Assembly (NCBI GenBank): GCA_965263105.1
Contig: CBDHGL010000003.1
Location: forward strand, 1,426,001-1,490,000
Length of the DNA stretch: 64,000 nt
From: JBCCTX01 sp965263105
GTDB lineage: Bacteria; Bacteroidota; Bacteroidia; J057
Direction of reading: 5' to 3'
Numbering within the stretch: position 1 is the first letter of the stretch; each line of letters begins with the position of its first letter. A program made the position numbers and the translations under genes. The notes beneath the pieces are model-generated. The model did no database searches, was not told where the DNA came from, and saw only the letters and a program-made list of their open reading frames with translations. This document shows, piece after piece, positions 9,504 to 17,860 of this stretch.

Positions 9504-10277
9504 TCAATCCATATTCATTTGGTAGAAAACTTCCAACCATGCCTTAGCCATAAGGTAGTTACCGGCAGGGCCGGGATGGACCCCATCAGGGCACCAATGG
9601 GAAGCATCCGCCATCTCCAGGCCTTCATAAAATATTTCCTGGAAAGAAACAAAAGGGAGCTCGAATTCTAAGGCAAGCTTGCGAGCAACTACACGGTAAG
9701 CTGCGAAAGCTTCTGGCCAACCTTTTTCCAAGGCCGTACCCCCAGGAACCATGAAAGGTTCGCAAATAATGATCTTGACTTGGGGGAGATTCTTGAGCGT
9801 GTTTTGGATTAGGTTTCGATAATCCCGTTCGTAGGTCTCCAAGGTCCCCTTATATCCATGTTTACTCATATGCCAAAAATCATTTACCCCAATTAAAATA
9901 CTGAGAATACTTGGTTGGAGCTCAAGGCAATCCGCTTGCCATCGATCCGCCAATTGCGGGACTTTATTCCCACTAATGCCTCGATTGAAAATGTTATACC
10001 CTTTATCAGGGTGTTTTCCCAATAACTCGCTTGCAATTAACGATACATAGCTATTGCCAAGGCCTGTAGGAGTATTGGGGTGTAAGTCTTTTCTATTCCG
10101 TCGTCCATCTGTAATAGAATCTCCCTGGAACAATAGTGTAGTGCCCTCAATTGATAGCATATTTTTAGCGTCTTTCTCCCGAGTCTTATTATCTGCTTTG
10201 AGAGGTAAGGTTAGGAAGCCGGCTGAACCCATTACACCGAATTGAATAAAATTTCTGCGAGCAAGTTTTTTCTTCAT
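9504..10277 (-). CDS. Exported SGNH/GDSL-family hydrolase
   Basis: From the ATG at 10275-10277 the protein is 257 residues and opens with a Tat-like signal (LARRNFIQFGVMGSAGFLTLP). An in-frame ATG 40 codons further upstream would place a second hydrophobic stretch before this signal, so the internal start is preferred. The SGNH blocks are all visible: GDSITDG (Ser54), NRGISGNK (Gly100), IGVNDFW (Asn132) and DGVHPGPAG (Asp231, His234). Such enzymes are esterases or lipases, often removing acetyl groups from carbohydrates. The neighbouring genes do not fix the substrate. Confidence 0.87.
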   Translation of the reverse strand: MKKKLARRNFIQFGVMGSAGFLTLPLKADNKTREKDAKNMLSIEGTTLLFQGDSITDGRRNRKDLHPNTPTGLGNSYVSLIASELLGKHPDKGYNIFNRGISGNKVPQLADRWQADCLELQPSILSILIGVNDFWHMSKHGYKGTLETYERDYRNLIQNTLKNLPQVKIIICEPFMVPGGTALEKGWPEAFAAYRVVARKLALEFELPFVSFQEIFYEGLEMADASHWCPDGVHPGPAGNYLMAKAWLEVFYQMNMD

Positions 10278-10638
10278 TTTTCGAAAGTTGTTGGATAAAA
10301 GAAAGTAATTTGAAAACACCAATTTAACTAACAGTAAAATCAAGCTACTATAAATGAGCAACTTGAGCAAAAATAATCCGCAAAAAAATTTATTCATTTT
10401 TTTAAGTAAAATATTTTTATTTTAAATTTTAAATATTTAATTTTGTTGCGAGTTAAGTGAATTCATGCTGGTTAGAAGTTGAGTTAGTGTGTTGGGTTTT
10501 CGTGTAATTTGAGGTTAGTTGTCTAAAAACTAGACAACTAACCTGTCTTTTTTACATACCCGAAATATTTTTGGTAGCCAACTGTTATTTCCATACAACG
10601 TACGTAATTCAAATTGATCTTATCAGTTACAAATAAAA
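10278..10638. other. Divergent intergenic region, AT-rich, with a perfect hairpin
   Basis: This 361-base gap separates the minus-strand SGNH gene from the plus-strand DUF2914 gene, so promoters for both must lie here. The left 150 bases are very AT-rich (runs of TTTAAA/AAATTT near 10400-10440). Apart from the hairpin listed separately at 10512-10553 I see no further gene and no clear TAnnTTTG box. Confidence 0.5.
10512..10553 (+). terminator. Intrinsic-terminator-like hairpin upstream of the DUF2914 gene
   Basis: AGGTTAGTTGTCTA (10512-10525) and TAGACAACTAACCT (10531-10544) form a perfect 14-base-pair stem with a 5-base loop, followed on the plus strand by GTCTTTTTT. It lies in a divergent promoter region, not behind a plus-strand gene, so it may be a leader attenuator or an operator instead of an ordinary terminator. 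Confidence 0.6.
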
Positions 10639-11031
10639 ATGACACATATGAACCAATCCTGCAAAAAGGTATTTCTGATTTTTGTGCCACTTATCGTTTT
10701 ATATTTCTATGTACCCGCTCAAAGTGTTTCTAAATTCGAGGTATGTGCAGATGTGGTCGATAGAGAACCCCAGGATATTAGAAATGTATTTAAAGTAGGG
10801 GAAAGTGCTTGGGCATGGATGCGTCTTACCAATGGGACAGTTGGAGATTCTATTACGGTAGAATGGTATGCAGATGAGGAACTCATGCATGCCCACAAGT
10901 TAGCTGTGAAGTATGAGTCCATGCGCACCTATGCGAAAAAGACCCTGTCAAAAATAGGACCTTGGGCGGTTGTGATCAAAAGCCCTACAGGAGAAACGCT
11001 CAAAGAAGGCTCCTTCCAAGTGGGAGAATAA
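10639..11031 (+). CDS. Secreted DUF2914-type small protein
   Basis: The 130-residue product has a signal peptide (VFLIFVPLIVLYFYVPAQS) and a single domain of about 95 residues that resembles DUF2914: EVCADVVDREPQDI near the start, a tryptophan-rich middle (ITVEWYADEELMHA), a serine/threonine step before SKIGPWAVVIKSPTG, and a final GSFQVGE strand. In other proteins this domain is usually appended to membrane segments; here it stands alone. Function is unknown. The start may be the second ATG, three codons in. A strong hairpin precedes the gene and an intrinsic terminator follows it at 11093, so it is a single-gene transcript. Confidence 0.75.
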   Translation: MTHMNQSCKKVFLIFVPLIVLYFYVPAQSVSKFEVCADVVDREPQDIRNVFKVGESAWAWMRLTNGTVGDSITVEWYADEELMHAHKLAVKYESMRTYAKKTLSKIGPWAVVIKSPTGETLKEGSFQVGE

Positions 11032-11092
11032 GGGCCTTATACAAGAATTTCAGCAAGTTTCGTTTAGCGTTGTTACACGCATGATCATGTAT

Positions 11093-11126
11093 TAAGGGTG
11101 AGGCTCAGTCTCACCCTTATTTTTTT
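11093..11126 (+). terminator. Intrinsic terminator after the DUF2914 gene
   Basis: TAAGGGTGAG (11093-11102) pairs with CTCACCCTTA (11110-11119) over a 7-base loop and is followed by seven T residues. It lies 62 bases after the stop codon. Confidence 0.85.
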
Positions 11127-11131
11127 ATCTA

Positions 11132-11725
11132 TTATTCTAATTCTTCAATTAAGCGCTCAGCCGATTGACTTATCTGTTGGTAACAGGTATAACCCCACCT
11201 CCCAATGATCGCGATAAAAATAGTTCCCCAAAATATGAATCCATACCAAATTTTGGGGTTGAGAAGAATATCTTTGCCATTGAGTATTTTGGCACATACA
11301 GGTAAAATGCTTAAAACGAGCCCAAAGCTTAGGTATATACCTAGACGTTGCGCTTGTAAAAAGCGATTTTTTCTTTTTTGGAAGGTTAAAAGTGTCTCCT
11401 TATAGCTCCTTTTCCCTACATTTAAATTCCGAAGCCTAGTTAATGTGTAAAGGGTATAGGTTGGTAAACTCACCAGGATAACAAGCGAGAGAACCCCCAA
11501 CGAGGAAAGATACCAGGTATCTAATTGCCCAAACTGAAGAAGAATATAAAAGGCCATGGCGAAACATACCAGGGCTCCCATCCCTTCCCATCTGAAGATG
11601 GGCGAAAATTTTTGGTTATAGCGCCGTTGAGTCATTTCAAAAATCATCGCTTCATTTAGTAATTCTTTTTGTTCCATCTGTTTACTCATTTGGTCCCAGA
11701 GGACTTTCATTTCAGTTAATTCCAT
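11132..11725 (-). CDS. Four-helix membrane protein, partner of the ECF sigma factor
   Basis: The 197-residue protein starts with a soluble helical segment (EMKVLWDQMSKQMEQKELL) and then has two pairs of membrane helices (about 49-68, 73-94, 128-148 and 160-180). It is seven bases downstream of the ECF sigma gene on the same strand, and this arrangement is frequent in Bacteroidota. It may act as a membrane-bound anti-sigma factor, but it lacks the zinc motif of classical anti-sigma domains, so this is inference from position. No enzymatic motif is seen. Confidence 0.75.
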   Translation of the reverse strand: MELTEMKVLWDQMSKQMEQKELLNEAMIFEMTQRRYNQKFSPIFRWEGMGALVCFAMAFYILLQFGQLDTWYLSSLGVLSLVILVSLPTYTLYTLTRLRNLNVGKRSYKETLLTFQKRKNRFLQAQRLGIYLSFGLVLSILPVCAKILNGKDILLNPKIWYGFIFWGTIFIAIIGRWGYTCYQQISQSAERLIEELE

Positions 11726-11732
11726 CAGTATT

Positions 11733-12227
11733 TTATTTTTTTACGAGGGTGCGCAATTTATTTTTGATCCGGTTCAAGCGGGTGCCTACATTGGTGGTGC
11801 TTAGTCCTAGAATGCTTCCCATTTCCTCATAAGCTTTCCCTTCAAGGTAAAGGAGTATCAAGGCCCTATCCAAGAGTTTCAACTGTTGGATACTATAATA
11901 AAGTTGCTGGATCTGTTCTTCTTTGAAACTGTCCACTTCTTCTGCCATATCTGGGAATTGAAAATCCGATAGGATATGATTCAGGTGTTTTTGTCCCCGC
12001 TTCCTGTAGGTAAGAGAGGTATTCAGGGCAACGCGATAAATCCAGGTACTTATTTTCGCTTCTTTTCTGAAGGTGGGATAGGCCTTCCAAAGCTGAAACA
12101 CAATTTCCTGGTATAGATCCTTCTGGTATTCTGGATTAGCCTCATAGGCTCGTGTAATTTTATAAATAATCCCTTCATTCTTTTGGATCAGTTGAACAAA
12201 TTCTTCCAGGTTTTGCTTATTGCCCAT
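11733..12227 (-). CDS. ECF-type RNA polymerase sigma factor
   Basis: The 164-residue protein has sigma-70 region 2 (YQKDLYQEIVFQLWKAYPTFR followed by KISTWIYRVALNTSLTYRKR) and region 4 with its helix-turn-helix (LDRALILLYLEGKAYEEMGSILGLSTTNVGTRLNRIKNKL). It has neither region 1 nor region 3, which defines the extracytoplasmic-function class. It would direct polymerase to a small regulon, probably under control of the membrane protein encoded just downstream. I see no copy of its own promoter that I could support. Confidence 0.9.
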   Translation of the reverse strand: MGNKQNLEEFVQLIQKNEGIIYKITRAYEANPEYQKDLYQEIVFQLWKAYPTFRKEAKISTWIYRVALNTSLTYRKRGQKHLNHILSDFQFPDMAEEVDSFKEEQIQQLYYSIQQLKLLDRALILLYLEGKAYEEMGSILGLSTTNVGTRLNRIKNKLRTLVKK

Positions 12228-12341
12228 GGGTCAGTCTTATACCCTATTAGTATATATCTGAGTATAAAAATCACATCGTGGGAGAAAAAAATCCTTAACC
12301 CTATTCATGGAGGAGGTATATCGTCAAATAATTGACAATAT

Positions 12342-12365
12342 AAAAAAAGGGGGCTACTCGCCCCC
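12342..12365 (-). terminator. Intrinsic terminator after the DinB-family gene
   Basis: Read on the minus strand, GGGGGC, loop GAGTA, GCCCCC and then seven T residues form a compact GC stem with a U tract. It begins 22 bases after the stop of the gene ending at 12388. Confidence 0.88.
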
Positions 12366-12387
12366 TGATTATTTCTAATGGTTCTAG

Positions 12388-12903
12388 CTAAATAGATTCG
12401 GCCATCGCCATCCGCTCTTCATAGGAAGGCCCGTATAAGCCAGGAACAGGTTTTCCATTGGCTCGAAGATAGGCGATCATTTCTCCTCGGTGGTGGTACA
12501 GATGGTTCATTAGGAAACCGCGTATTACTTGAATTCGAGGCATGGGTCCAAGCACGACAGTATCTCCATTTTTCATAGACCACATTTCCATCAATTTTTC
12601 TTCAGGATAATTCTTTAGACTATTGATGGCAATTTCAATATTTTCCTTCAGCTTGACCTTGATCGATTTTATATTAGAAATATCTCCTTTATCATATTGA
12701 TAGACAGCTAGATCAAACTCCGAGAGATTCATCGTGCTAGGCCACCAATTGTAGGTTTCAGCTATATGGGAGGCGAGCTGGCCCAACGTCCAATTAAAGT
12801 CATTGGGTTTGTAGTCTAATACGTCATCTGGAATAGCATTAAAGAGCTTTTGGGTATTTTCGGCTTCATACTGAAGTTCACCAAGAAGGGCTTCTACCAA
12901 CAT
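12388..12903 (-). CDS. DinB family protein (putative metal-dependent hydrolase/transferase fold)
   Basis: The 171-residue protein is a DinB-type four-helix bundle. The metal-binding histidines are in LASHIAETYNWW and HLYHHRGEMIAYLR, and the start LLGELQYEAENTQKLFNAIPDD is typical. DinB-like proteins include thiol S-transferases and hydrolases; most Bacteroidota members are uncharacterised, and the damage-inducible role implied by the name should not be assumed. It has its own downstream terminator and no close neighbour on its strand. Confidence 0.88.
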   Translation of the reverse strand: MLVEALLGELQYEAENTQKLFNAIPDDVLDYKPNDFNWTLGQLASHIAETYNWWPSTMNLSEFDLAVYQYDKGDISNIKSIKVKLKENIEIAINSLKNYPEEKLMEMWSMKNGDTVVLGPMPRIQVIRGFLMNHLYHHRGEMIAYLRANGKPVPGLYGPSYEERMAMAESI

Positions 12904-13008
12904 AGTAATTTATCTTTTAAGAGTTATGTGTATAGAAAATTACAACAGGTCTATAATTATTTATGCCGGCTAATATATTAAATGTATTAAAAATTTAATA
13001 ATTAAATT

Positions 13009-15483
13009 TTAAAAGCTTATTTCCATCTGCGCAAGAATAGAGAAGCCTCTATTACTAGGGAGATCCCGTTGGGTTAGTCGCCAAGCTGCATCGATTCGAA
13101 ACAGGGTGAGTAAATTTTTTATACCTACAGATGCCTCAATGAAAGGTTTGTTTAAGGGATTGGTCACATCAGGGATGCGTATGTCTAAACTTCGATTGTT
13201 GGTCCCCAATTGTCCGGCAATCCCACGGACCGCAAATACCTCCCTCAATTTGAGCTTTCTCAAAAGAGGAACTTTGTTGAATAGAAGGCCCTCCATATGA
13301 TAACTGAGGGAAGCACTTACATATTGATCGGCAATAAATTCGAAAAAGTCCATGGTGTTAAAAGCCCTGGGAAGTAAGACAAAGGTTTCATTTCCTGGGG
13401 GAATAAATAAAAATGGGAAGGGAACATCTCCCCAAACTTTGCCTCCTTCAACCCGATATCCTAGGTAACCTAAATTTCCAAGTGAAATTCGGTGAGAGAC
13501 CCCTAGAACCAACTTTTGATAGTCTACTTCTCCTCCCAAGGTTCCATCGAGTCCCCAAGTCAGCCGCGCATCAAAAATAGGATAAGTTGAACCCAGACTT
13601 ACCCGATCAAAGTCATTTGATAAGAAACGTTCTTTCCACCCAAAGTGAGTATATAGCGATATTTCTGTACTGACCAATTTATTGTCTGTGCTATTACTTC
13701 CGATGAAGTCAAAGTCATTTCCACGAGGGGTGAGTTCCTTGCGGCTAAATTCTAACTGGTTGTAAAAGCCTTCGAACCACTCCTGTTCATAATTGAATCG
13801 GTATTCCTTGAAGCCAGCCAACTGAGCACCCAAACCTCCTCCAGAAACGGTCGCTAAGATATCATCTCGCGCTATTTGGGTAGACCCAAATAGCTCCAGG
13901 TCATCAGTAAAACTGGCCGATACTACCTTCCTGGGGCTTTTGCTTAGGATTCTGCTTAGGGAAGCGCCATACTTGATTTCCTGATCTTGGAAACCATAGG
14001 CGGCATAGCCTCCCAAAGAAGTCTTTTCACCTAAAAGCTTGCGGGTTCTAGCCCCAAATTTGATCCGATGGCCTTCTATTCGATTATAACTATAAGTTGA
14101 ACCAAGGGGACCTAGTTCGATTTTGCCCATGTCTACATAGCCGCGGGCCAAGGTTCTCAGCAGGCGGAAAAAGAAAAGTTCTCGGGCTTTATCGACTACT
14201 TCATAGGCCTGAGACTCTGTTTCTGCCAGTTCTGTATGACGCTGAGATTCCCAGTATTGGTCAGACCTTTTCAGGGCCTCTGGATCAATGGTAGTCAACT
14301 GGGAATTATTGTAAACAGTCTTTTCTTGAGCCTTGTTGAAGACAAAATTTTTATAAGAGCTTACTCGCTTCGCAGAAAAATCTAGCGCCTGCATAGTAGG
14401 AGGGACCAAGACCGTGGCTTCCACATAGGCCGAATCCTTCGTAGGCATCCAATTATCAGGTTCAATTTCTTCATAGATCTGGTGGATAAAAAAATGGGTC
14501 AGGTAATTGATATTGGCATCGACGGCCATGGTCATATCTACGCGTTTCACCGCATAGGTATGCTGTTCTATCCACAGGTCTCCTTCAAAGGTATTGCTCT
14601 GTTTTTTCTTCGGGAAGAAGTGAATTTGATAGACCCAATGTCTTCCGGTCTTCACACTGTCTACTAAATCATATTCGTAGAACCTGAAACCCGACTGGGC
14701 GATAGGACTGATGAAATTCTTGTCCACCAGTAGGACAATGTTATCCTCGTATATATTCACTCCTAGGGCTATATCTCCGAGTAGCCGGGAAAAACTTTCA
14801 TTTTCTGTACCGGCTACCTTGGATGCTTTGATGTGTTCCCTTTTGGTCTCAGGTTTTTTTCGATAATAGACATCAGAGAGGGTTTCTGTAATGAAAAAGG
14901 GCAGATAATGGTTTGCCAGCGATGTGTCCATATATTCGTCGATTACCTTCCCAAAGGGTCTCAATAAGCCCCTTTTCTTCGCATCAGAAGGAATATTGCG
15001 CAAACCCAACTCTGTCTTGGTATAGACTTCATAGTCGTAGAAGGCAAATTTTCTACGATCATTTCTCATTTTCCTGTCGATAGTTTTTCGAATGATGGGG
15101 TAAGCTGGAGGAACGATGAGGACTTCCTCTAAGGAAAGATCTTGGGGAACGAGAAGAACTTCTATCTCTTGAGATTGACCCAGGATGAGGGGAATTTTTT
15201 GTGCGATATATCCCAGGAAGGAAACCACCAAGGTATCTTCTGATGCACCGGGTGGAGAAGCTAAATTGAACTGACCCTTCTCATCGGAAAAGCCTCCTAA
15301 GCGCGATTGTTGGAAAAATACATTGGCAAAGCCAATTGGATCTTTGCTATTAGCATCCAAAATACTTCCGCTCACCAAGGTCTGTTGGGCCTGGAGCTTG
15401 GGGAAGAGAAGGATAAAAAGAAGAAGGGCAAAGGGAGTAAATCTTAGCACGCGCCCATGGGGACGACTACAAACTTGGTACAT
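13009..15483 (-). CDS. DUF5686 outer-membrane protein with carboxypeptidase-like regulatory domain
   Basis: The protein is about 824 residues from the ATG at 15481-15483, which directly precedes the signal peptide (FTPFALLLFILLFPKLQAQ); an ATG seven codons upstream is also possible. After the signal comes a CarboxypepD_reg-like beta-sandwich (SGSILDANSKDPIGFANVFF), then the long DUF5686 region, ending in many amphipathic strands with a terminal aromatic residue (FSILAQMEISF), as expected for an outer-membrane beta barrel. The family is nearly universal in Bacteroidota and its function is not established. No SusD partner is adjacent, so it is not a standard TonB nutrient receptor. Confidence 0.85.
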   Translation of the reverse strand: MYQVCSRPHGRVLRFTPFALLLFILLFPKLQAQQTLVSGSILDANSKDPIGFANVFFQQSRLGGFSDEKGQFNLASPPGASEDTLVVSFLGYIAQKIPLILGQSQEIEVLLVPQDLSLEEVLIVPPAYPIIRKTIDRKMRNDRRKFAFYDYEVYTKTELGLRNIPSDAKKRGLLRPFGKVIDEYMDTSLANHYLPFFITETLSDVYYRKKPETKREHIKASKVAGTENESFSRLLGDIALGVNIYEDNIVLLVDKNFISPIAQSGFRFYEYDLVDSVKTGRHWVYQIHFFPKKKQSNTFEGDLWIEQHTYAVKRVDMTMAVDANINYLTHFFIHQIYEEIEPDNWMPTKDSAYVEATVLVPPTMQALDFSAKRVSSYKNFVFNKAQEKTVYNNSQLTTIDPEALKRSDQYWESQRHTELAETESQAYEVVDKARELFFFRLLRTLARGYVDMGKIELGPLGSTYSYNRIEGHRIKFGARTRKLLGEKTSLGGYAAYGFQDQEIKYGASLSRILSKSPRKVVSASFTDDLELFGSTQIARDDILATVSGGGLGAQLAGFKEYRFNYEQEWFEGFYNQLEFSRKELTPRGNDFDFIGSNSTDNKLVSTEISLYTHFGWKERFLSNDFDRVSLGSTYPIFDARLTWGLDGTLGGEVDYQKLVLGVSHRISLGNLGYLGYRVEGGKVWGDVPFPFLFIPPGNETFVLLPRAFNTMDFFEFIADQYVSASLSYHMEGLLFNKVPLLRKLKLREVFAVRGIAGQLGTNNRSLDIRIPDVTNPLNKPFIEASVGIKNLLTLFRIDAAWRLTQRDLPSNRGFSILAQMEISF

Positions 15484-15533
15484 AAGTCGACAGTAAAAGT
15501 TCAATCATTCAAACTTAATTACTCCCCAATCGG

Positions 15534-15567
15534 TTGCCTGATAGATTCTTAATAATTCCTACCTTTG
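15534..15567 (+). promoter_or_regulatory. Bacteroidota-type promoter for the alpha/beta hydrolase gene
   Basis: TTG (15534-15536), 23 bases, then TACCTTTG (15560-15567), an exact match to the TAnnTTTG -7 box. Transcription would start near 15574. The box overlaps an in-frame ATG at 15565, which argues that this ATG is not the translation start. Confidence 0.6.
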
Positions 15568-15633
15568 GGAATTATCCGAATTCATACCACTTTACGAGAA
15601 TGGTATCATTTCGTTGGTGATTTTGGTCGAAAT

Positions 15634-16398
15634 ATGAGATTACATGTTAAAACCTTGGGTCAAGGGCCTCCCTTGATCATTTTACACGGCTTATTTGGTT
15701 CATTGGATAATTGGATGACCCATGCGAGAAGGCTGTCTGAATCCTTTACCGTTTTCCTAGTAGACCAGCGGAACCACGGTAAGTCCCCTCATAATGAGGA
15801 GTGGAATTACCAACTGATGGCCGAGGACTTGCACGAGTTGATGGATTCAGGAGGTATTTACACTTCCCATTTGTTGGGCCATTCTATGGGAGGAAAAACC
15901 GTGATTCAATTTGCTATGGAGTATCCTGAGCTTATTGGCAAACTCATTGTAGCAGATATGGGGGTCAAGCAGTATCCACCTCATCATACAGAGATTATCT
16001 CGGCCCTTAATTCAGTCGATTTGTCTGAAGTCCAGAGTAGGAAGGACGTAGATGTGCTCCTAGAGGAAAAGATTCCAGAATTTGGGGTACGTCAGTTCCT
16101 CCTCAAGGGATTGGGAAGAAATGAAGAGAAAAACTTTGCCTGGAAATTTAACCTGAAGATCCTCACAGAAAAATATGAGGAAGTTCTTTCCCCCATTCCT
16201 TTAGCCTATCCATTTGAGGGACCTACCCTTTTTTTATATGGGGGAAAATCGAATTATGTAAGGCCAGAAGATCGGGAAGAAATTCAAAAATATTTCCCTG
16301 ATGTGATTTTTCAGGAGATTTCCTCTGCAGGTCATTGGCTCCATGCGGAAGCTCCTGAAGAATTTATTGCGAAGGTTCGGGATTTTTTAATAGATTAA
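15634..16398 (+). CDS. Alpha/beta hydrolase (YbfF-like esterase)
   Basis: From the ATG at 15634 the protein has 254 residues and begins MRLHVKTLGQGPPLIILHG, the normal start of this family; an ATG 23 codons upstream lies inside the promoter box. The oxyanion motif HGLFGSLDNW, the DQRNHGKS strand, the nucleophile elbow GHSMGG and the catalytic histidine in AGHWLHAE are all present. YbfF-type enzymes are cytoplasmic acyl esterases with broad substrates. The lipoprotein gene starts 27 bases after its stop and may be co-transcribed. Confidence 0.88.
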   Translation: MRLHVKTLGQGPPLIILHGLFGSLDNWMTHARRLSESFTVFLVDQRNHGKSPHNEEWNYQLMAEDLHELMDSGGIYTSHLLGHSMGGKTVIQFAMEYPELIGKLIVADMGVKQYPPHHTEIISALNSVDLSEVQSRKDVDVLLEEKIPEFGVRQFLLKGLGRNEEKNFAWKFNLKILTEKYEEVLSPIPLAYPFEGPTLFLYGGKSNYVRPEDREEIQKYFPDVIFQEISSAGHWLHAEAPEEFIAKVRDFLID

Positions 16399-16425
16399 AT
16401 ACAAATTAAGATTTGTATTACGCTT

Positions 16426-16911
16426 ATGTATTCGAGGTACGTATTTCTTTCCCTCCTTATCTGGATTGGAGCCTGTAGTTCTGAAAGCAAGGTCCAGAGA
16501 GGCCCTCTTGAGGAAATCCCATTAGATAGCACCTATCAGCCCATTTCAGAAGGAGATACCTCTCAATATGAGGCTCCAGTTCTGGAAAGGCCCACAGAAT
16601 CTCTTCCTTCTGAAATGATTGGTAGTTGGCAAGCTGTCGAACTTCGAATTGGAGATTTGATCATGACAGCTGAGGACCTAATAGAGCAGGGGATTGCCCC
16701 TCCCATTCGATATTTTAGTAGGAGTAAATACATGCAATTTGGGGCTCCATCTGAGGAGTTACCACGAATTCCATTCACTTATTTCGAAGGGGAAATCCAC
16801 TCCCAAGAACAGGGCAGGGAACAAGTTATGTACCTAGGTACTGATACCCTTATCCTTTCTGCGGATATAGATGGCGAAGTCTCGACCTATACCTTTCGGA
16901 AACTGAAGTAG
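16426..16911 (+). CDS. Small lipoprotein with lipocalin-like domain
   Basis: The 161-residue product has a lipoprotein signal with lipobox IGAC (Cys near residue 17) and a Ser/Pro/Glu-rich linker to about residue 60. The remaining 100 residues look like a small beta barrel: the opening SEMIGSWQAVEL and the end DTLILSADIDGEVSTYTFRKL resemble lipocalin-like domains common in Bacteroidota. I do not recognise a specific family and assign no function. Confidence 0.7.
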   Translation: MYSRYVFLSLLIWIGACSSESKVQRGPLEEIPLDSTYQPISEGDTSQYEAPVLERPTESLPSEMIGSWQAVELRIGDLIMTAEDLIEQGIAPPIRYFSRSKYMQFGAPSEELPRIPFTYFEGEIHSQEQGREQVMYLGTDTLILSADIDGEVSTYTFRKLK

Positions 16912-16958
16912 GGGTGGCATATTGATTAAGCTACTCCTGAAACCATTCATTTAACTCA

Positions 16959-17738
16959 CTAATTTCCCCGTATCCCCTGAACAAAGCTCAATGCATCCTG
17001 GGCTAAATCATTACTTTGCCGGATGGTCTTGATAAAGGCCGAACCAATGATAGCCCCTTGCGCATAACGGCACGCCGTACGAAAGGTATCATGATTATGA
17101 ATGCCAAAGCCAATTAACCGGGGATTTCTGAGCTTCATCTCAGAAACTCGTTCAAAATAGGCTTGTTGGGAGGCAGAAATATCTTGCGTTTTCCCTGTTG
17201 TGGAATCCGTCGAAACCATGTAGATGAAGCCCTCACTGAGCCGGTCAATATTTTTAATTCTTTCTTCAGAGGTCTGGGGAGAGATCAGGAAAATATTGGA
17301 AAGATTGTGTTGATCAAAGAGGGCTTTATAAAAGTTTTCATATTCGAACATTGGCACATCTGGGAGAATGAGCCCATCTATCCCCACCTCTTGGGCATCT
17401 CGACAGAATCGTTCGATTCCATATTGCAATACGGGATTAATATATCCCATTAATAGCAAGGGAACGTCTACGCTTTTACGAATTCCTTGTAGTTGCTGAA
17501 AGAGAATTTCCAAAGTCATCCCATTATTCAATGCTTGCTGATTACTGGCTTGAATGGTAGGTCCATCTGCAATAGGATCTGAAAAGGGCATGCCGATCTC
17601 AATGAGGTCTGCACCTGCTTCTGCCAGCGAACGAATAATCTCTGGGGTGTCCTCCAAATTGGGATACCCCGCTGTGCAATAGATATTGAGGATATTTTCT
17701 TTCTTATGCTTGAATAGATCTATGATTCGGTTGTTCAT
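16959..17738 (-). CDS. trpA: Tryptophan synthase alpha subunit
   Basis: The 259-residue barrel cleaves indole-3-glycerol phosphate to indole and glyceraldehyde-3-phosphate and passes the indole to TrpB. The catalytic Glu47 (DLIEIGMPFSDP) and Asp58 (IADGP) are in place, as is the phosphate-binding GFGIHNHDTF region. It is the last gene of the trpE-G-D-C-F-B-A operon, 115 bases after trpB; that gap holds a heptad repeat element. Confidence 0.96.
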   Translation of the reverse strand: MNNRIIDLFKHKKENILNIYCTAGYPNLEDTPEIIRSLAEAGADLIEIGMPFSDPIADGPTIQASNQQALNNGMTLEILFQQLQGIRKSVDVPLLLMGYINPVLQYGIERFCRDAQEVGIDGLILPDVPMFEYENFYKALFDQHNLSNIFLISPQTSEERIKNIDRLSEGFIYMVSTDSTTGKTQDISASQQAYFERVSEMKLRNPRLIGFGIHNHDTFRTACRYAQGAIIGSAFIKTIRQSNDLAQDALSFVQGIRGN

Positions 17739-17764
17739 CGATTTTTAGTTATAGAGGCAGTTAT

Positions 17765-17860
17765 TAGTCTAAGGTTGACCATTCGTTGATCACAGAAAAA
17801 ACACATGTGCTAGCTTTTACAAAAAATCTGATTAGACCATCGACTATGGACTATCAACTC
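17765..17860. repeat. Heptad inverted-repeat element 2 (trpB-trpA junction)
   Basis: The right arm (17834-17860) reads on the minus strand TAGTCCA, TAGTCGA, TGGTCTA. The left arm (17765-17782) is more diverged (TAGTCTA, AGGTTGA). The right arm overlaps the end of trpB and contributes its TGA stop codon (17854-17856). Confidence 0.6.

Noticed and set aside
10278..10397. A longer SGNH hydrolase with an additional hydrophobic N-terminus
   Set aside because: It would put a second hydrophobic segment before a complete Tat-like signal; the region is AT-rich and looks like promoter DNA.
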